From the NCBI RefSeq assembly GCF_020012125.1, contig NZ_JAIFAG010000001.1, positions 2,976,001 through 3,040,000 on the forward strand: 64,000 nt of DNA, read 5' to 3'. The stretch is from Hymenobacter psoromatis. GTDB lineage: Bacteria; Bacteroidota; Bacteroidia; Cytophagales; Hymenobacteraceae. Below, one piece after another: positions 8,366 to 16,639 of the stretch. Within the stretch, counting starts at the first letter, position 1. Every line of letters starts with the position of its first letter. The notes below the pieces were generated by a model that was not told the origin of the DNA, did not search any database, and saw only the letters and a list, made by a program, of their open reading frames with translations. A program made the translations under genes and the position numbers.

Positions 8366-8971
8366 CTACCCCCCCAGCGCGGCGTATTGCGCCTCGGTGT
8401 CCACGTCAGTAGCACCGCCGGGGAAGTCTACGGTGGGCAAATGCGCATACTGCTGCAACAATTCACGTGCGCCGCTGGCCCCGCGCAGCGCCAGCAGCTG
8501 CGGAAATACTTCGCGGCCGAAGAGTGCGGGCACACCCTGCGTGCCCGCGTAAGTAGAGGCTACCACCGGCTGCCCGGTGGCCTGAAACTGCACGATGAGC
8601 CGGCCCAGCACGTCTTCCGTCAGTAGAGGCTGGTCGCAGAGGATGACGATAACCGCGTCTACGCGGGCGGCTTCGGCGGCGGTTTCCAGCTCGGCGAGGC
8701 CGGCGGCGATGCTGCCGCCCATGCCATCGGCCCAGGCATCGTTACGGACCACGTGGAAGGGCAGGCCCTCGATTTCGGGCAGCAGCTCATCGTGCAGCGC
8801 GCCGGTTACGAGCACCAGCGGGCGGCAGGGCGAGGCCACAGCCACCTCGGCGGCGTGGCGCAGGAGCGTCTGGCCCTGGTAGGGCAGCAGTTGCTTGGGC
8901 CGTGCTAGGCGTGAGGATGAGCCGGCGGCCAGTAGTAAAAGGCCCACCTGGGCAATGGGGTCGTGGTGCAT
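8366..8971 (-). CDS. mocA: Molybdenum cofactor cytidylyltransferase (MocA-like)
   Basis: A 201-residue nucleotidyltransferase with a pyrophosphorylase loop (LLAAGSSSRLARPKQLL, residues 13-29), a metal-binding VILCDQPLL segment near residue 110, and VPALFGREVF and GASGARELL further on. This is the MocA/MobA-like family that joins CTP to molybdopterin to make the MCD cofactor used by xanthine oxidase-family enzymes. It lies just downstream of the molybdenum oxidoreductase genes on the same strand, separated by inverted repeat copy 3, which supports the assignment. The stop codon TAG is part of a CCCTACCC octamer. A purine or sugar nucleotide pyrophosphorylase is a less likely alternative. Confidence 0.8.
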   Translation of the reverse strand: MHHDPIAQVGLLLLAAGSSSRLARPKQLLPYQGQTLLRHAAEVAVASPCRPLVLVTGALHDELLPEIEGLPFHVVRNDAWADGMGGSIAAGLAELETAAEAARVDAVIVILCDQPLLTEDVLGRLIVQFQATGQPVVASTYAGTQGVPALFGREVFPQLLALRGASGARELLQQYAHLPTVDFPGGATDVDTEAQYAALGG

Positions 8972-8994
8972 AATTGGTGATTGAGCGGATTAAA

Positions 8995-9097
8995 AGAACG
9001 TCATGCTGATGAAGGAAGCATCTCGCCCGCGTAACTATCCTCAAACGTTAGGATTACTTACGCGGGCGAGATGCTTCCTTCATCAGCATGACGTTCT
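8995..9097. repeat. Long inverted repeat, copy 3 (40-bp perfect arms)
   Basis: The first and last 40 bp are perfect reverse complements; ends AGAACGTCATGC, inner part GGAAGCATCTCGCCCGCGTAA. The right end falls 1 bp before the stop codon of the molybdopterin subunit gene at 9099, and the left end lies 23 bp above the mocA start. A transcript of the oxidoreductase operon would fold it into a very stable stem. Confidence 0.92.
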
Positions 9098-9098
9098 T

Positions 9099-11429
9099 TT
9101 AGCTTACCACCTCTCCCGTCAGCACCTTATCGGGCGTGAGGGGCAGCTCGCGCAGGCGCTTGCCGGTGGCGTTGAAGACGGCGTTGGCCACAGCGGCGGC
9201 CACGCCCACAATGCCCACTTCGCCGATACCTTTCACGCCCATCGCGTTGATGTAAGGGTCATGCTCGTCCACGAATTCTACAGTCATGTCGGGGATGTCG
9301 GCATTGACGGGGATGTGGTAGCTGGCCAGGTCGGCGTTGGTGTAACGGGCCAGGTGCGGGTCGCGGCGGGTGTCTTCCATCAGCACTGAGCCGATGCCGA
9401 AGATGGCCCCGCCCAGAATTTGCGAGCGGGCGGTTTGGGCATTCAGAATGCGGCCCGCCCCGATAACGCTCACCCACTTGCTCACGCGCACCGTGCCCAG
9501 GTCGGCATCGACCCGCACTTCGCAGAAGTGTGCCCCGAACGAGTGCATGGAGTGCTCGGCTTCGGGCTGCTTGCTACCCTGGTTGCCGGTGTCGGCGGGA
9601 CTGCCCGAGCGGCCGGTTTCGTAGCCCGCGCCGTACTTGCCCTCGGCCATCCCCTCAATGTCACTCATCTCAGCGCGGTGCATGAGGTCGGCGTAGCTTT
9701 CACCTTTGTTAGGGTGTTTTTTAAGAAATAAGCGGCCTTTCTCTACCCCTACCTCATCAGGCTGGGCGCGGTGCAGAGGCGATTTTTTATCGGCCACGGC
9801 AATCTTGATTAGCTTCTGCCACACGTCGTTACACGCCAGAAAGACGCTCGACGACACCGTGCCCGCCGCCGTGGAGCCGCCCGAGCCGGTAGTGGACGGG
9901 AATTGCGTATCACCCAGCTCGAAGCGCACTTTTTCGAGGGGTAGGCCCAGCGAGTCGGCGGCTACCTGCGTCATCACGGTGTAGGTGCCGGTGCCGAGGT
10001 CGGTGGCGCCGGCCTGCACCACGGCGTGGCCATCGGCGTAGAGGCGGGCGCGGGCCGTGCCTTTGGTGCTGTGCACGGGGTAACTGGCCGTGGCCATGCC
10101 AATGCCCACTAGGTAGCGCCCGTCGCGGGTTTGGCCGGGGGTAGGGTTGCGCTTGCTCCAACCAATCAGCTCGGCCCCGCGGGCGTAGCACTGCTTCAGG
10201 CTCTTGCTGCTCCAGGGCTGGCCGGTGCTGTAGTCGTGGTCGGCGTAGTTGCGCAGCCGGATTTCAATCGGGTCTACCCCCACTTTATGGGCCAGGTCAT
10301 CCATCGACGACTCAATGGCAAATGAGCCGGGCGCTTCGCCCGGTGCGCGCATAAAGGTGGCCGTCATCACGTTGGCCCGCGCCAGCTCGTACTGCGCCTC
10401 AAAAGCGGGCGTGGCGTAAAGCATATCCACGATTTTCGAGTTCGACTCGGCGTAGTCGTCCCAGGGCGAGGTGGTAGATTTTTTGGTGTGCAGCAGGGCG
10501 GTCAACTTGCCGTCGGCAGTCGCGCCCAGGCGCACGGTTTGCTGCTGGTCTTCGCGCTGGCCCATGCTCGTAAACATCTGGGGCCGGGTCAGCATCAGCT
10601 TCACTGGGCGGCCCACGGCCTTGGCGGCCTGCACCGTGAGGATAGTGTGCGGCCAGGTCGAGCCCTTGCAGCCGAAGCCGCCGCCGATAAACTTGGTTAT
10701 GACGCGTACTTGCTCCTGGGGCAAACCGGTCATGGCAGCCAGCGTTTTCTGAGTGCGCGTAATGCCCTGCGACGACTCGTACACCGTGAGGCGGTCGGGC
10801 GCGTCCCACACGGCGGTAGTCGAGCCGGGCTCCATCGGGTTGTGGTTGTGCACCGGATGGTGGTAGGTGGCAGTCAGCTGGATAGCCGATTTATCAAAGG
10901 CCGCCTGCGCCCCGCCGCGCTGGGTGTGGCCGTCGGTTTTGCCGTCCTGCACCTTCTGCGGGTCAAACAGCTGCGCCCGCGGGTCGGTGAAATACGCGAT
11001 GGGCTCGCCCTTTTGGTACGTCACTTTCACCAGGGTAGCGGCGTGGGTGGCGTGCTCCAGGGTGTCGGCCACGACCATTGCCACAGGCTGGGCAGCGTAG
11101 AAAATCTCGTCGCCGGTGAGGGGCATGAAGCCCATCGGCGCGCTGGTTTTCTTCTTGCCCTCGGGCGTGTCGGGGGTCACGGCCAGCTTGGGCAGGTTCT
11201 GGTGCGTGAGCACCGCAATAACCCCCGGCTCGCGGGCGGCAGCGGCGGTTTCAATGCTCAGTATCTTACCCTTGGCAATGGGGCTGGTGGCCAGCACGCC
11301 GTAGGTGAGGCCGGGCAGCGGAAACTCCGCCGAGTATTTGGCCTTGCCGGTCACCTTGTCGCGCCCATCCACGCGGACAATCGGCTTGCCCACCACGCCA
11401 CCAGGCTGCTCAGAAAATTGGGGGTCCAT
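9099..11429 (-). CDS. Xanthine dehydrogenase family molybdopterin-binding subunit (PaoC/YagR-like)
   Basis: A 776-residue large subunit that binds the molybdenum cofactor and oxidises aldehydes or N-heterocycles. The N-terminal hammerhead domain starts near residue 10 (VGKPIVRVDGRDKVTG). The cofactor domains show GGGFGCKG around residue 250, MRAPGEAPG around 357, and KGIGEVG near the C-terminus with Glu737 as the expected catalytic base. No Tat or Sec signal is present, so it would be exported as a complex with the Tat-bearing iron-sulfur subunit. It is the last gene of a three-subunit set, in the order iron-sulfur, FAD, molybdopterin as in paoABC. A 149-bp inverted-repeat spacer separates it from the FAD subunit. 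Substrate range cannot be read from the sequence. Confidence 0.88.
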   Translation of the reverse strand: MDPQFSEQPGGVVGKPIVRVDGRDKVTGKAKYSAEFPLPGLTYGVLATSPIAKGKILSIETAAAAREPGVIAVLTHQNLPKLAVTPDTPEGKKKTSAPMGFMPLTGDEIFYAAQPVAMVVADTLEHATHAATLVKVTYQKGEPIAYFTDPRAQLFDPQKVQDGKTDGHTQRGGAQAAFDKSAIQLTATYHHPVHNHNPMEPGSTTAVWDAPDRLTVYESSQGITRTQKTLAAMTGLPQEQVRVITKFIGGGFGCKGSTWPHTILTVQAAKAVGRPVKLMLTRPQMFTSMGQREDQQQTVRLGATADGKLTALLHTKKSTTSPWDDYAESNSKIVDMLYATPAFEAQYELARANVMTATFMRAPGEAPGSFAIESSMDDLAHKVGVDPIEIRLRNYADHDYSTGQPWSSKSLKQCYARGAELIGWSKRNPTPGQTRDGRYLVGIGMATASYPVHSTKGTARARLYADGHAVVQAGATDLGTGTYTVMTQVAADSLGLPLEKVRFELGDTQFPSTTGSGGSTAAGTVSSSVFLACNDVWQKLIKIAVADKKSPLHRAQPDEVGVEKGRLFLKKHPNKGESYADLMHRAEMSDIEGMAEGKYGAGYETGRSGSPADTGNQGSKQPEAEHSMHSFGAHFCEVRVDADLGTVRVSKWVSVIGAGRILNAQTARSQILGGAIFGIGSVLMEDTRRDPHLARYTNADLASYHIPVNADIPDMTVEFVDEHDPYINAMGVKGIGEVGIVGVAAAVANAVFNATGKRLRELPLTPDKVLTGEVVS

Positions 11430-11431
11430 AG

Positions 11432-11578
11432 TTTCAATTATCAGTTATCAATCATCAGTTAGCATTCGGTAGCCAGCCAGTTGGCTTCAAGTATCAATCA
11501 CTGGTCAGCAATTACCAATTACCCTACCCCTACCGGGCAAGCGAATGATAACTGATAATTGATGACTAATAATTGAAA
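11432..11578. repeat. AT-rich imperfect inverted repeat filling an operon gap
   Basis: The gap between the FAD and molybdopterin subunit genes consists almost wholly of an imperfect inverted repeat with arms of about 35 bp (TTTCAATTATCAG at the left, facing GATAATTGATGAC and AATAATTGAAA at the right). Its ends fall 2 bp from the start codon and directly at the stop codon of the flanking genes. It is AT-rich in a GC-rich operon and contains a CCCTACCC octamer in the loop. It differs in sequence from the eight-copy family. Confidence 0.75.
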
Positions 11579-12559
11579 TCAAGCTATTTCCAGAAAGGCC
11601 CGCGTAAGGGTGCTCTGGGCCAATTCGATTTTAAATTTATTGTGCTCGCGGGGCGCGGCCTCGCGCACAGCCAGGGCGGCAGCGGCGCGGAAATTATCTT
11701 CCGAAACGGGCTTGCCCACGAGGTATTTTTCCACGGCGGGCACGCGCCAGGGCACGGTGCCTACCCCCCCCAGTGCGGCGCGGGCCGACTTGATGACACC
11801 ATTCTGCACGTCCAGGCCCACAGCGGCCGACACCAGCGCGTAGGCATACGAAGCGCGGTCGCGCACCTTGAGGTAGTGCGAGCGGCGGGCGTGCGCGGCG
11901 GCCGGCACTGTGATGGCGATTATCAATTCGCCGGGAGCCAGGTGATTTTCGAGCTGCGGCGTTGCGCCGGGCAGCTTATAAAAATCGAGTAGCGGCACCA
12001 CGCGGGTCGTGCCTTTGGGGCTTTCCAGGGTCAATTTGGCATCGAGCGCCACCAGGGCCACGGCCAGGTCGGAGGCATGGGTAGCGATGCAGTTGGGGCT
12101 GCCGCCCAGGATGGCCAGCGTGCGGTTGTCGCCGGTTTGGGCCGGGCAGCCCGAGCCGGGCACTCGCTTATTGCACGGAAAGGCCACGTCGCGGTAGTAG
12201 CCGCAACGGGTCTTTTGCAGCAGGTTGCCGCCCATGCTGGCCATGTTGCGTAGTTGCGGCGAAGCCGAAGCCAGCAGCGATTCCGAAATAACGGGGTAGC
12301 CCTGCACTACCAGCGGGTGCTCGCCCACGGCGCTCATGCGCTCGAGCGCGCCGATGCGGAGGCCAGTGGCCGCGTCGTCGGCAATGCCCAGCAGCGCCAG
12401 CTTGTTGATATCAATCAGCAAGGAATGCTGCTCGATATCGGACTTCATAATATCAATCAGCGTGGTGCCACCGCCGATAAACGCGGCCTGCTTATCGGCC
12501 GCTTTGGCGGTGGTAGCTTCCTTCGTAGAAGCCACCTGGATATAGCTAAAATTATTCAT
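11579..12559 (-). CDS. FAD-binding subunit of molybdenum oxidoreductase (PaoB/YagS-like)
   Basis: A 326-residue subunit that passes electrons to FAD. It begins with MNNFSYIQVAS and has the FAD-binding loop AAFIGGGTTLIDIMK near residue 30 and SMGGNLLQ near 110. Cysteines in KTRCGYYRD, FPCNKRVPGSGC and the following residues match the extra [4Fe-4S] cluster site described for PaoB, which plain xanthine dehydrogenase FAD subunits lack. The gene starts 4 bp after the stop codon of the iron-sulfur subunit gene, so the two are translationally close. No export signal is visible, consistent with export together with the Tat subunit. Confidence 0.88.
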   Translation of the reverse strand: MNNFSYIQVASTKEATTAKAADKQAAFIGGGTTLIDIMKSDIEQHSLLIDINKLALLGIADDAATGLRIGALERMSAVGEHPLVVQGYPVISESLLASASPQLRNMASMGGNLLQKTRCGYYRDVAFPCNKRVPGSGCPAQTGDNRTLAILGGSPNCIATHASDLAVALVALDAKLTLESPKGTTRVVPLLDFYKLPGATPQLENHLAPGELIIAITVPAAAHARRSHYLKVRDRASYAYALVSAAVGLDVQNGVIKSARAALGGVGTVPWRVPAVEKYLVGKPVSEDNFRAAAALAVREAAPREHNKFKIELAQSTLTRAFLEIA

Positions 12560-12563
12560 CGGA

Positions 12564-13211
12564 CTAGCCTTTTGCTTGTTGGCCGGCCACTTCGCGCACG
12601 GCGGCCAGAATATTAGGGTAGGCCCCGCAGCGGCAGAGGTTGCCGCTCATCCACTCGCGGGTTTGGGCATCGGTGGTAGCGTGGCCTTCTTTCACGCAGG
12701 CCACGCCGCTCATAATCTGGCCGGGCGTGCAGTAGCCGCACTGGAAGCCGTCGTGCTTGAGAAATGCCTCCTGCATGGGGTGCAGGTCGTCGCCTTTGGC
12801 CAGGCCCTCGATGGTGGTGATGGGCTTGCCCTGGGCCATGATGGCCAGGGTGAGGCAGCTGTTCACGCGCTGGCCATCCACGAGCACCGTGCAGGCCCCG
12901 CATTGGCCGTGGTCGCAGCCTTTCTTGGAGCCGGTCAGGTCCAGGTACTCGCGCAGGGTGTCGAGCAGGGTGGTGCGGGGCTCCAGGCGCAGGTTTTTGG
13001 TCTGGCCATTGATGGTGAGGCTCACGTTAGTCGGCCCCGACAGAATGGGGCTGGCCGGGGCCATTTTATCAGCGATGGCTTCGGCCTGGCCCGCCAGGGG
13101 CGGAGCCAGGGCCACGCCGAGCAGGCCGCCGGTTTGCTTGAGAAAAGTCCGGCGCGAAGGGCCGGCGGCGGCCGAGTTAGCCGCGTCGGAAGATTGGTCG
13201 GGGGGTAGCAT
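12564..13211 (-). CDS. [2Fe-2S] subunit of molybdenum oxidoreductase with Tat signal (PaoA/YagT-like)
   Basis: A 215-residue electron-transfer subunit. It begins with a twin-arginine signal (SRRTFLK at residues 19-25, then a hydrophobic stretch ending in Ala-rich sequence), so the folded, cofactor-loaded complex should go to the periplasm. The first cluster motif is CDHGQCGACTVL around residue 100 with a fourth Cys in VNSCLTL. The second is CGYCTPGQ with a later CRCG. It opens the operon and a possible promoter lies 38 bp or more upstream. The combination of a Tat iron-sulfur subunit, a PaoB-type FAD subunit and a signal-less large subunit marks a periplasmic aldehyde oxidoreductase of PaoABC type. 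Confidence 0.9.
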   Translation of the reverse strand: MLPPDQSSDAANSAAAGPSRRTFLKQTGGLLGVALAPPLAGQAEAIADKMAPASPILSGPTNVSLTINGQTKNLRLEPRTTLLDTLREYLDLTGSKKGCDHGQCGACTVLVDGQRVNSCLTLAIMAQGKPITTIEGLAKGDDLHPMQEAFLKHDGFQCGYCTPGQIMSGVACVKEGHATTDAQTREWMSGNLCRCGAYPNILAAVREVAGQQAKG

Positions 13212-13248
13212 GGGCCAGGAAATAGGAGATAACGCTTATCTGATACGT

Positions 13249-13279
13249 TAAAAGTAAGAAGACTTTCGCGCTTTTTCAA
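13249..13279 (-). promoter_or_regulatory. Candidate Bacteroidota promoter of the molybdenum oxidoreductase operon
   Basis: Read on the minus strand, a TTG at 13277-13279 is followed after 20 bases by TACTTTTA (13249-13256), a 7 of 8 match to TAnnTTTG. The spacing fits the Bacteroidota primary sigma factor. The ATG at 13211 lies 38 bases further downstream. Confidence 0.4.
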
Positions 13280-13472
13280 CCTGACAAGCCGCCTTTAGTT
13301 TACCGGCTTTTGCCCAATGCTCAGCCGCAGTTACCTGCTAACTTACTAATTGCCTGGGCCTACTACGAGCGTATCAAAGAAGTGCGGGGCAATTCTGTCC
13401 TCAGTTGTTTCAAGAACGAATAAAGCAGAAAGCTGCTCCGCTCAGCATAAACCCACCCTCACTTTTGAGGCT

Positions 13473-14924
13473 CTACCACTTGCCCGCCGCGCCCCCGCCC
13501 CCCGACACACCCCCGCCCCCGGCTATCCCCTCCAAATCGGGCTGGTCGTCGTCATCACTGGAAGAGGAGGAAGTTGAGCTACCGGAGGACACCGTTAGCC
13601 ACGCCCAGGCCACCGGCCGGTGGTCACCCCGCAAGAAGCGGTAGGCGCGGTGCAAAAAGTAAAGCAAAGCGCTCAACACCACCGATAAGAGGATATTAAT
13701 CAGTACGCCTACTACGTGGGTGCCAAACCAGCCGTAGGGGTACTCCTCGTGGTGGTCGCGCGCCTGCTGTTCCACCGCGGGGGCCTGCCAGCGCGCGTAC
13801 TCCTGGTGGTTGAACGTTACCGTGTCCCCGGCGGCCCGGACGGGGCGGGGGGCCGCCCGCAGCGGGGGTAGGGCCGGCAAAAGCCCGGTGGGCGGGGCGG
13901 GGTGGGCGGCCCGCAGCAGCGGCGCGCACGCGGGGTGCTGGGCCACGGCCAGGTCGAGCGCCGTTTCGCCGGTTTTCAGGCGTAGCGTGCGGTCGGGGTG
14001 GCCGGCTAGCAGCACCGGCAGCAGGTCGCACTGGCCGTTGGTGGCGGCCAGCATCAGGGGCGTATACGAGTTGTCGCGCACGTTGAGCTGAGCCCCGGCG
14101 GCCACCAGGGCGGCCACTATCTGGCGGCGGGCCTCGGCGCGGCGGGGGCTAATGGGGCTAGAATCCTCGCTGGGAGCCGGATAAACCGCATCGAAGATGG
14201 GCAGGTTGTCCGCCGCCAGCGACGGATTGGCCCCGGCGGCCAGCAGCAGGCGCACGTCGGCCACGTCGAAATTATCAATGGCAATAAGCAGCGGCGTGTA
14301 TTGGCCGGGTGCGTGCGCATCGGCAGTGGCCCCCGCCGCCAAGAGCGTGCGCACGGTGTCGGGGCGGTGGGCTTCGACCAGGCTCGACAGCATGGTGCTG
14401 CCGTTGCCCAGGTCCTCATTCAGCTCCACCGCCCCGGCCCGCACGTAGCTCAGATACAGGCCGGGCGACATCGCCAGCGAGTCGTTACCCAGGTGGCGGC
14501 GCAGGTCTTCGCATTGCTGCTGGATGGCTTCCTGCTGCACCTTCGGCCGGATGTAGAGGAGCGGCATCCAGACGAAATAACCCCCCAATACCACGAATAG
14601 CACGCCTTGTGGAATCGAATAGCGAGGGGGAGTGGCCGGTTTGGTTACCGGGAGGCCAGCCGCCTGTTGGCGGCGTCGGGAAGTTGGGGCCGGGGCCGCC
14701 GCCGCGGGCGGCTGATGCCCCCAGAGCACAATGTAGAAATGCATGAGCCCGCTCAACACGGCGACCATACCCGCCGCGCCCGCTACCCACAAAGCAATAC
14801 CTTCCCCCGAGTCCAGGTGCGGCTGCATAATCTGGTCGGGGGGCAGCACCACTTGAGCCGCCACGACCGCGGCGTGAGCGACCAACGCAACAGTAGCCGC
14901 CAGGCAAAGGAGAACTTTACGCAT
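13473..14924 (-). CDS. Ankyrin-repeat membrane protein
   Basis: A 483-residue protein started at the ATG at 14924 because it opens a clean signal peptide or anchor (MRKVLLCLAATVALV) and has an AGGAGG site 7 bases upstream; the open frame runs 21 codons further. Two hydrophobic helices follow near residues 45-70 and 110-135, then at least five ankyrin-like repeats between about 180 and 360 (examples: TVRTLLAAGATADAHAP, VRLLLAAGANPSLAADN, IVAALVAAGAQLNVRDNSY). Another membrane helix lies near 425. The tail is low-complexity: a Ser run, four Asp, then Gly-rich sequence. It probably presents a protein-binding ankyrin domain in the periplasm or cytoplasm; partner unknown. It is a single-gene unit. 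Confidence 0.8.
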   Translation of the reverse strand: MRKVLLCLAATVALVAHAAVVAAQVVLPPDQIMQPHLDSGEGIALWVAGAAGMVAVLSGLMHFYIVLWGHQPPAAAAPAPTSRRRQQAAGLPVTKPATPPRYSIPQGVLFVVLGGYFVWMPLLYIRPKVQQEAIQQQCEDLRRHLGNDSLAMSPGLYLSYVRAGAVELNEDLGNGSTMLSSLVEAHRPDTVRTLLAAGATADAHAPGQYTPLLIAIDNFDVADVRLLLAAGANPSLAADNLPIFDAVYPAPSEDSSPISPRRAEARRQIVAALVAAGAQLNVRDNSYTPLMLAATNGQCDLLPVLLAGHPDRTLRLKTGETALDLAVAQHPACAPLLRAAHPAPPTGLLPALPPLRAAPRPVRAAGDTVTFNHQEYARWQAPAVEQQARDHHEEYPYGWFGTHVVGVLINILLSVVLSALLYFLHRAYRFLRGDHRPVAWAWLTVSSGSSTSSSSSDDDDQPDLEGIAGGGGVSGGGGAAGKW

Positions 14925-14931
14925 GGAGAAG

Positions 14932-14937
14932 CCTCCT
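14932..14937 (-). promoter_or_regulatory. Strong Shine-Dalgarno site deciding the ankyrin gene start
   Basis: AGGAGG on the minus strand, 7 bases before the ATG at 14924. Strong sites of this kind are uncommon in this window and this one settles the start against the longer frame. Confidence 0.7.
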
Positions 14938-15163
14938 GGGAATGGGTTCGGCAGTGGGGACAGCCGCGAACTGCGGCCAGTACGCAAGGTAGCAGTAGAG
15001 CAGAAGTCGAACTGCCTGCCAGGTTTAAACGAGCATTTATTTACTATTGGAGAGCATCGAAAAGTATGGGACAGTTCTTCCTTTAGTCAGTCTGGCAAAA
15101 AAAGAGCATCTAGCGTCATACTGGGCACCTGCATCGCCCCGCACTTTTCGAGGCTCTCATCTA

Positions 15164-15574
15164 CTACGGGCGGGTAGCCCACCGCGAGTCATAGCGCGTG
15201 CCGCCAAACAAATACAGCATCACGGCCCGCGAGTAGCGAAAGGTCAGCGGCGTGGTTACCAGCGTGACGACCGCCACGGCCACCACGTACACCCACACGT
15301 CCGGGTCGCCGGCCAGGTAATATAGCCCCACCCCGCACACCGCAAAAATGGCCACCGCGAAGCCGAAGCTGATGTACATCGCCCCGAAATAAAAGCCCGG
15401 CTCCGGTTCAAACGTCTGGCTACACACCGGGCACACGTCCGGCATATCCATAAACTTGGTTATGTTAGTGGCCGGGTACGAAAACAGCTTGCCCCGGTGG
15501 CAGCGCGGGCAGCGCAGCGCCAGCAGGGCTAGGGTAGAAGACTCGATGGGCGCGGCAGCGGCAGAAGTAGACAT
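15164..15574 (-). CDS. DUF983 membrane protein with zinc-ribbon-like cysteines
   Basis: A 136-residue protein started at the ATG at 15574 (MSTSAAAAPIESS); the longer frame upstream would be a shadow over the promoter. A CPRC pair near residue 22 and a CPVC pair near 52 form a probable zinc ribbon, followed by the FYFGAMYISFGFA segment and two transmembrane helices. This is the DUF983 pattern common in Bacteroidota and Alphaproteobacteria; its function is unknown. A TACCTTTG box lies 28 bp upstream of the chosen start. Confidence 0.82.
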   Translation of the reverse strand: MSTSAAAAPIESSTLALLALRCPRCHRGKLFSYPATNITKFMDMPDVCPVCSQTFEPEPGFYFGAMYISFGFAVAIFAVCGVGLYYLAGDPDVWVYVVAVAVVTLVTTPLTFRYSRAVMLYLFGGTRYDSRWATRP

Positions 15575-15601
15575 GGCAAACGGACAGTTAAAATGACCCG
15601 G

Positions 15602-15609
15602 CAAAGGTA
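15602..15609 (-). promoter_or_regulatory. Candidate -7 box (TACCTTTG) for the DUF983 gene
   Basis: An exact TAnnTTTG match on the minus strand, 28 bp before the ATG at 15574. A TTTG is found 27 bases upstream of it, which is longer than the usual spacing. Confidence 0.35.
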
Positions 15610-15661
15610 CCGGCCCCCTACCCCCCCTACCAGCGCCAAACGCGGGCAAAGACCGCACAAA

Positions 15662-16540
15662 TCAACGCGGGCGGCGAAAGGCTTCGGGGGTCATGCCTAC
15701 GTGCTTTTTGAAGGCCCGACTGAAATACGACGCTTCGGCGTAGCCCAACGCCTCGGCCAGCTGGGCCACCGAATCGGCGGAGTAGTGCAGCCGACGCTGC
15801 GCCTCGGCCATCACGCGGGCCAGGATGAGGCTGCGGGCGGGGCGGCCCACTACGCGCTGGCACACGGCCGTGAGGTGGTTGGGACTCACATGCAGCGCAT
15901 TGGCGTAAAAAGCTACCGTTTTCTCGTGCCAGAAATGCTGATTGAGCAACTGGCTGAACCGGCGTACCTGTTGGCGGCCCAGCGCCGCGGCCGGGCCTGA
16001 GGCCACGGGGTAGCCGCGCGCGGCTAGCTCCAGCACTAGGAACAGATAGGCGGCTACCACCTCCTCGTCGGGTTCGGGGCGGGGCGGCGCTACCTCGGCC
16101 CACAGCTGGGCCAGCAGCGGCGCAATGTCGTTGTGGCCCGGCGGCAGGTACACCACCGGCAGCTGGCCGGGGTCGAAGAAGGGGTAGCCGTGCAGGCGGC
16201 CGGCCGGGTAGCGTTGCTGGTAGAAGCCAGCCTCGAAAAACACGATGTAGCCCGCCGCGTCGGCGCTCAGCGTCCAGCCGTGCACCTGCCCCGGTGCCAG
16301 AAAAAACAGCGCCCCCGGCCGCAGCTCATACGCCTGCAAATCAATGGTGTGCGTGCCCCCGCCCCGCGTGAGGTAGAGCAGCAGGTAAAAATCGTGCGTG
16401 TGCGGCGCGCTCACCCCCGGAAACCGCGCCGCGTGGGTTTCGAGCTGCTGCACGTAGTAGGGCCGGCGGCTGGCCGGGCCGGTGGCCTCGGCGGGCGGAA
16501 AGGCGGCCAGCGGCAGCACGGGGAGGGTAGCGGCTTTCAT
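15662..16540 (-). CDS. AraC-family transcriptional regulator
   Basis: A 292-residue regulator. The N-terminal half has a cupin-like ligand-binding part (PHTHDFYLLLYLTRGGGTHTI, then LRPGALFFLAPGQVHGW). The C-terminal 100 residues have two helix-turn-helix motifs (FYANALHVSPNHLTAVCQ and SVAQLAEALGYAEASYFSRAFKKHVGMTPEAFR), the AraC/XylS DNA-binding domain. It is a cytoplasmic activator or repressor with an unknown effector. The nearest gene downstream on the same strand is DUF983, 87 bp away with its own candidate promoter, so there is no obvious target next door. Confidence 0.9.
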   Translation of the reverse strand: MKAATLPVLPLAAFPPAEATGPASRRPYYVQQLETHAARFPGVSAPHTHDFYLLLYLTRGGGTHTIDLQAYELRPGALFFLAPGQVHGWTLSADAAGYIVFFEAGFYQQRYPAGRLHGYPFFDPGQLPVVYLPPGHNDIAPLLAQLWAEVAPPRPEPDEEVVAAYLFLVLELAARGYPVASGPAAALGRQQVRRFSQLLNQHFWHEKTVAFYANALHVSPNHLTAVCQRVVGRPARSLILARVMAEAQRRLHYSADSVAQLAEALGYAEASYFSRAFKKHVGMTPEAFRRPR

Positions 16541-16608
16541 AGCGGACGCAAGAAACTACTTCGCCCGGCAACTACCGCTCCCCGGTTTTTTGTAGCGCCG
16601 GCCGCCAG

Positions 16609-16616
16609 TAGCTTTG
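16609..16616 (+). promoter_or_regulatory. Candidate -7 box (TAGCTTTG) of the decayed gene
   Basis: An exact TAnnTTTG match 24 bp upstream of the orphan ATG at 16640, with a TTTG ending at 16592 (16-base spacing, rather short). It appears to be the surviving promoter of the truncated gene that follows. Confidence 0.35.
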
Positions 16617-16639
16617 CCCCCGCCCCTACCCCCCCTCCC

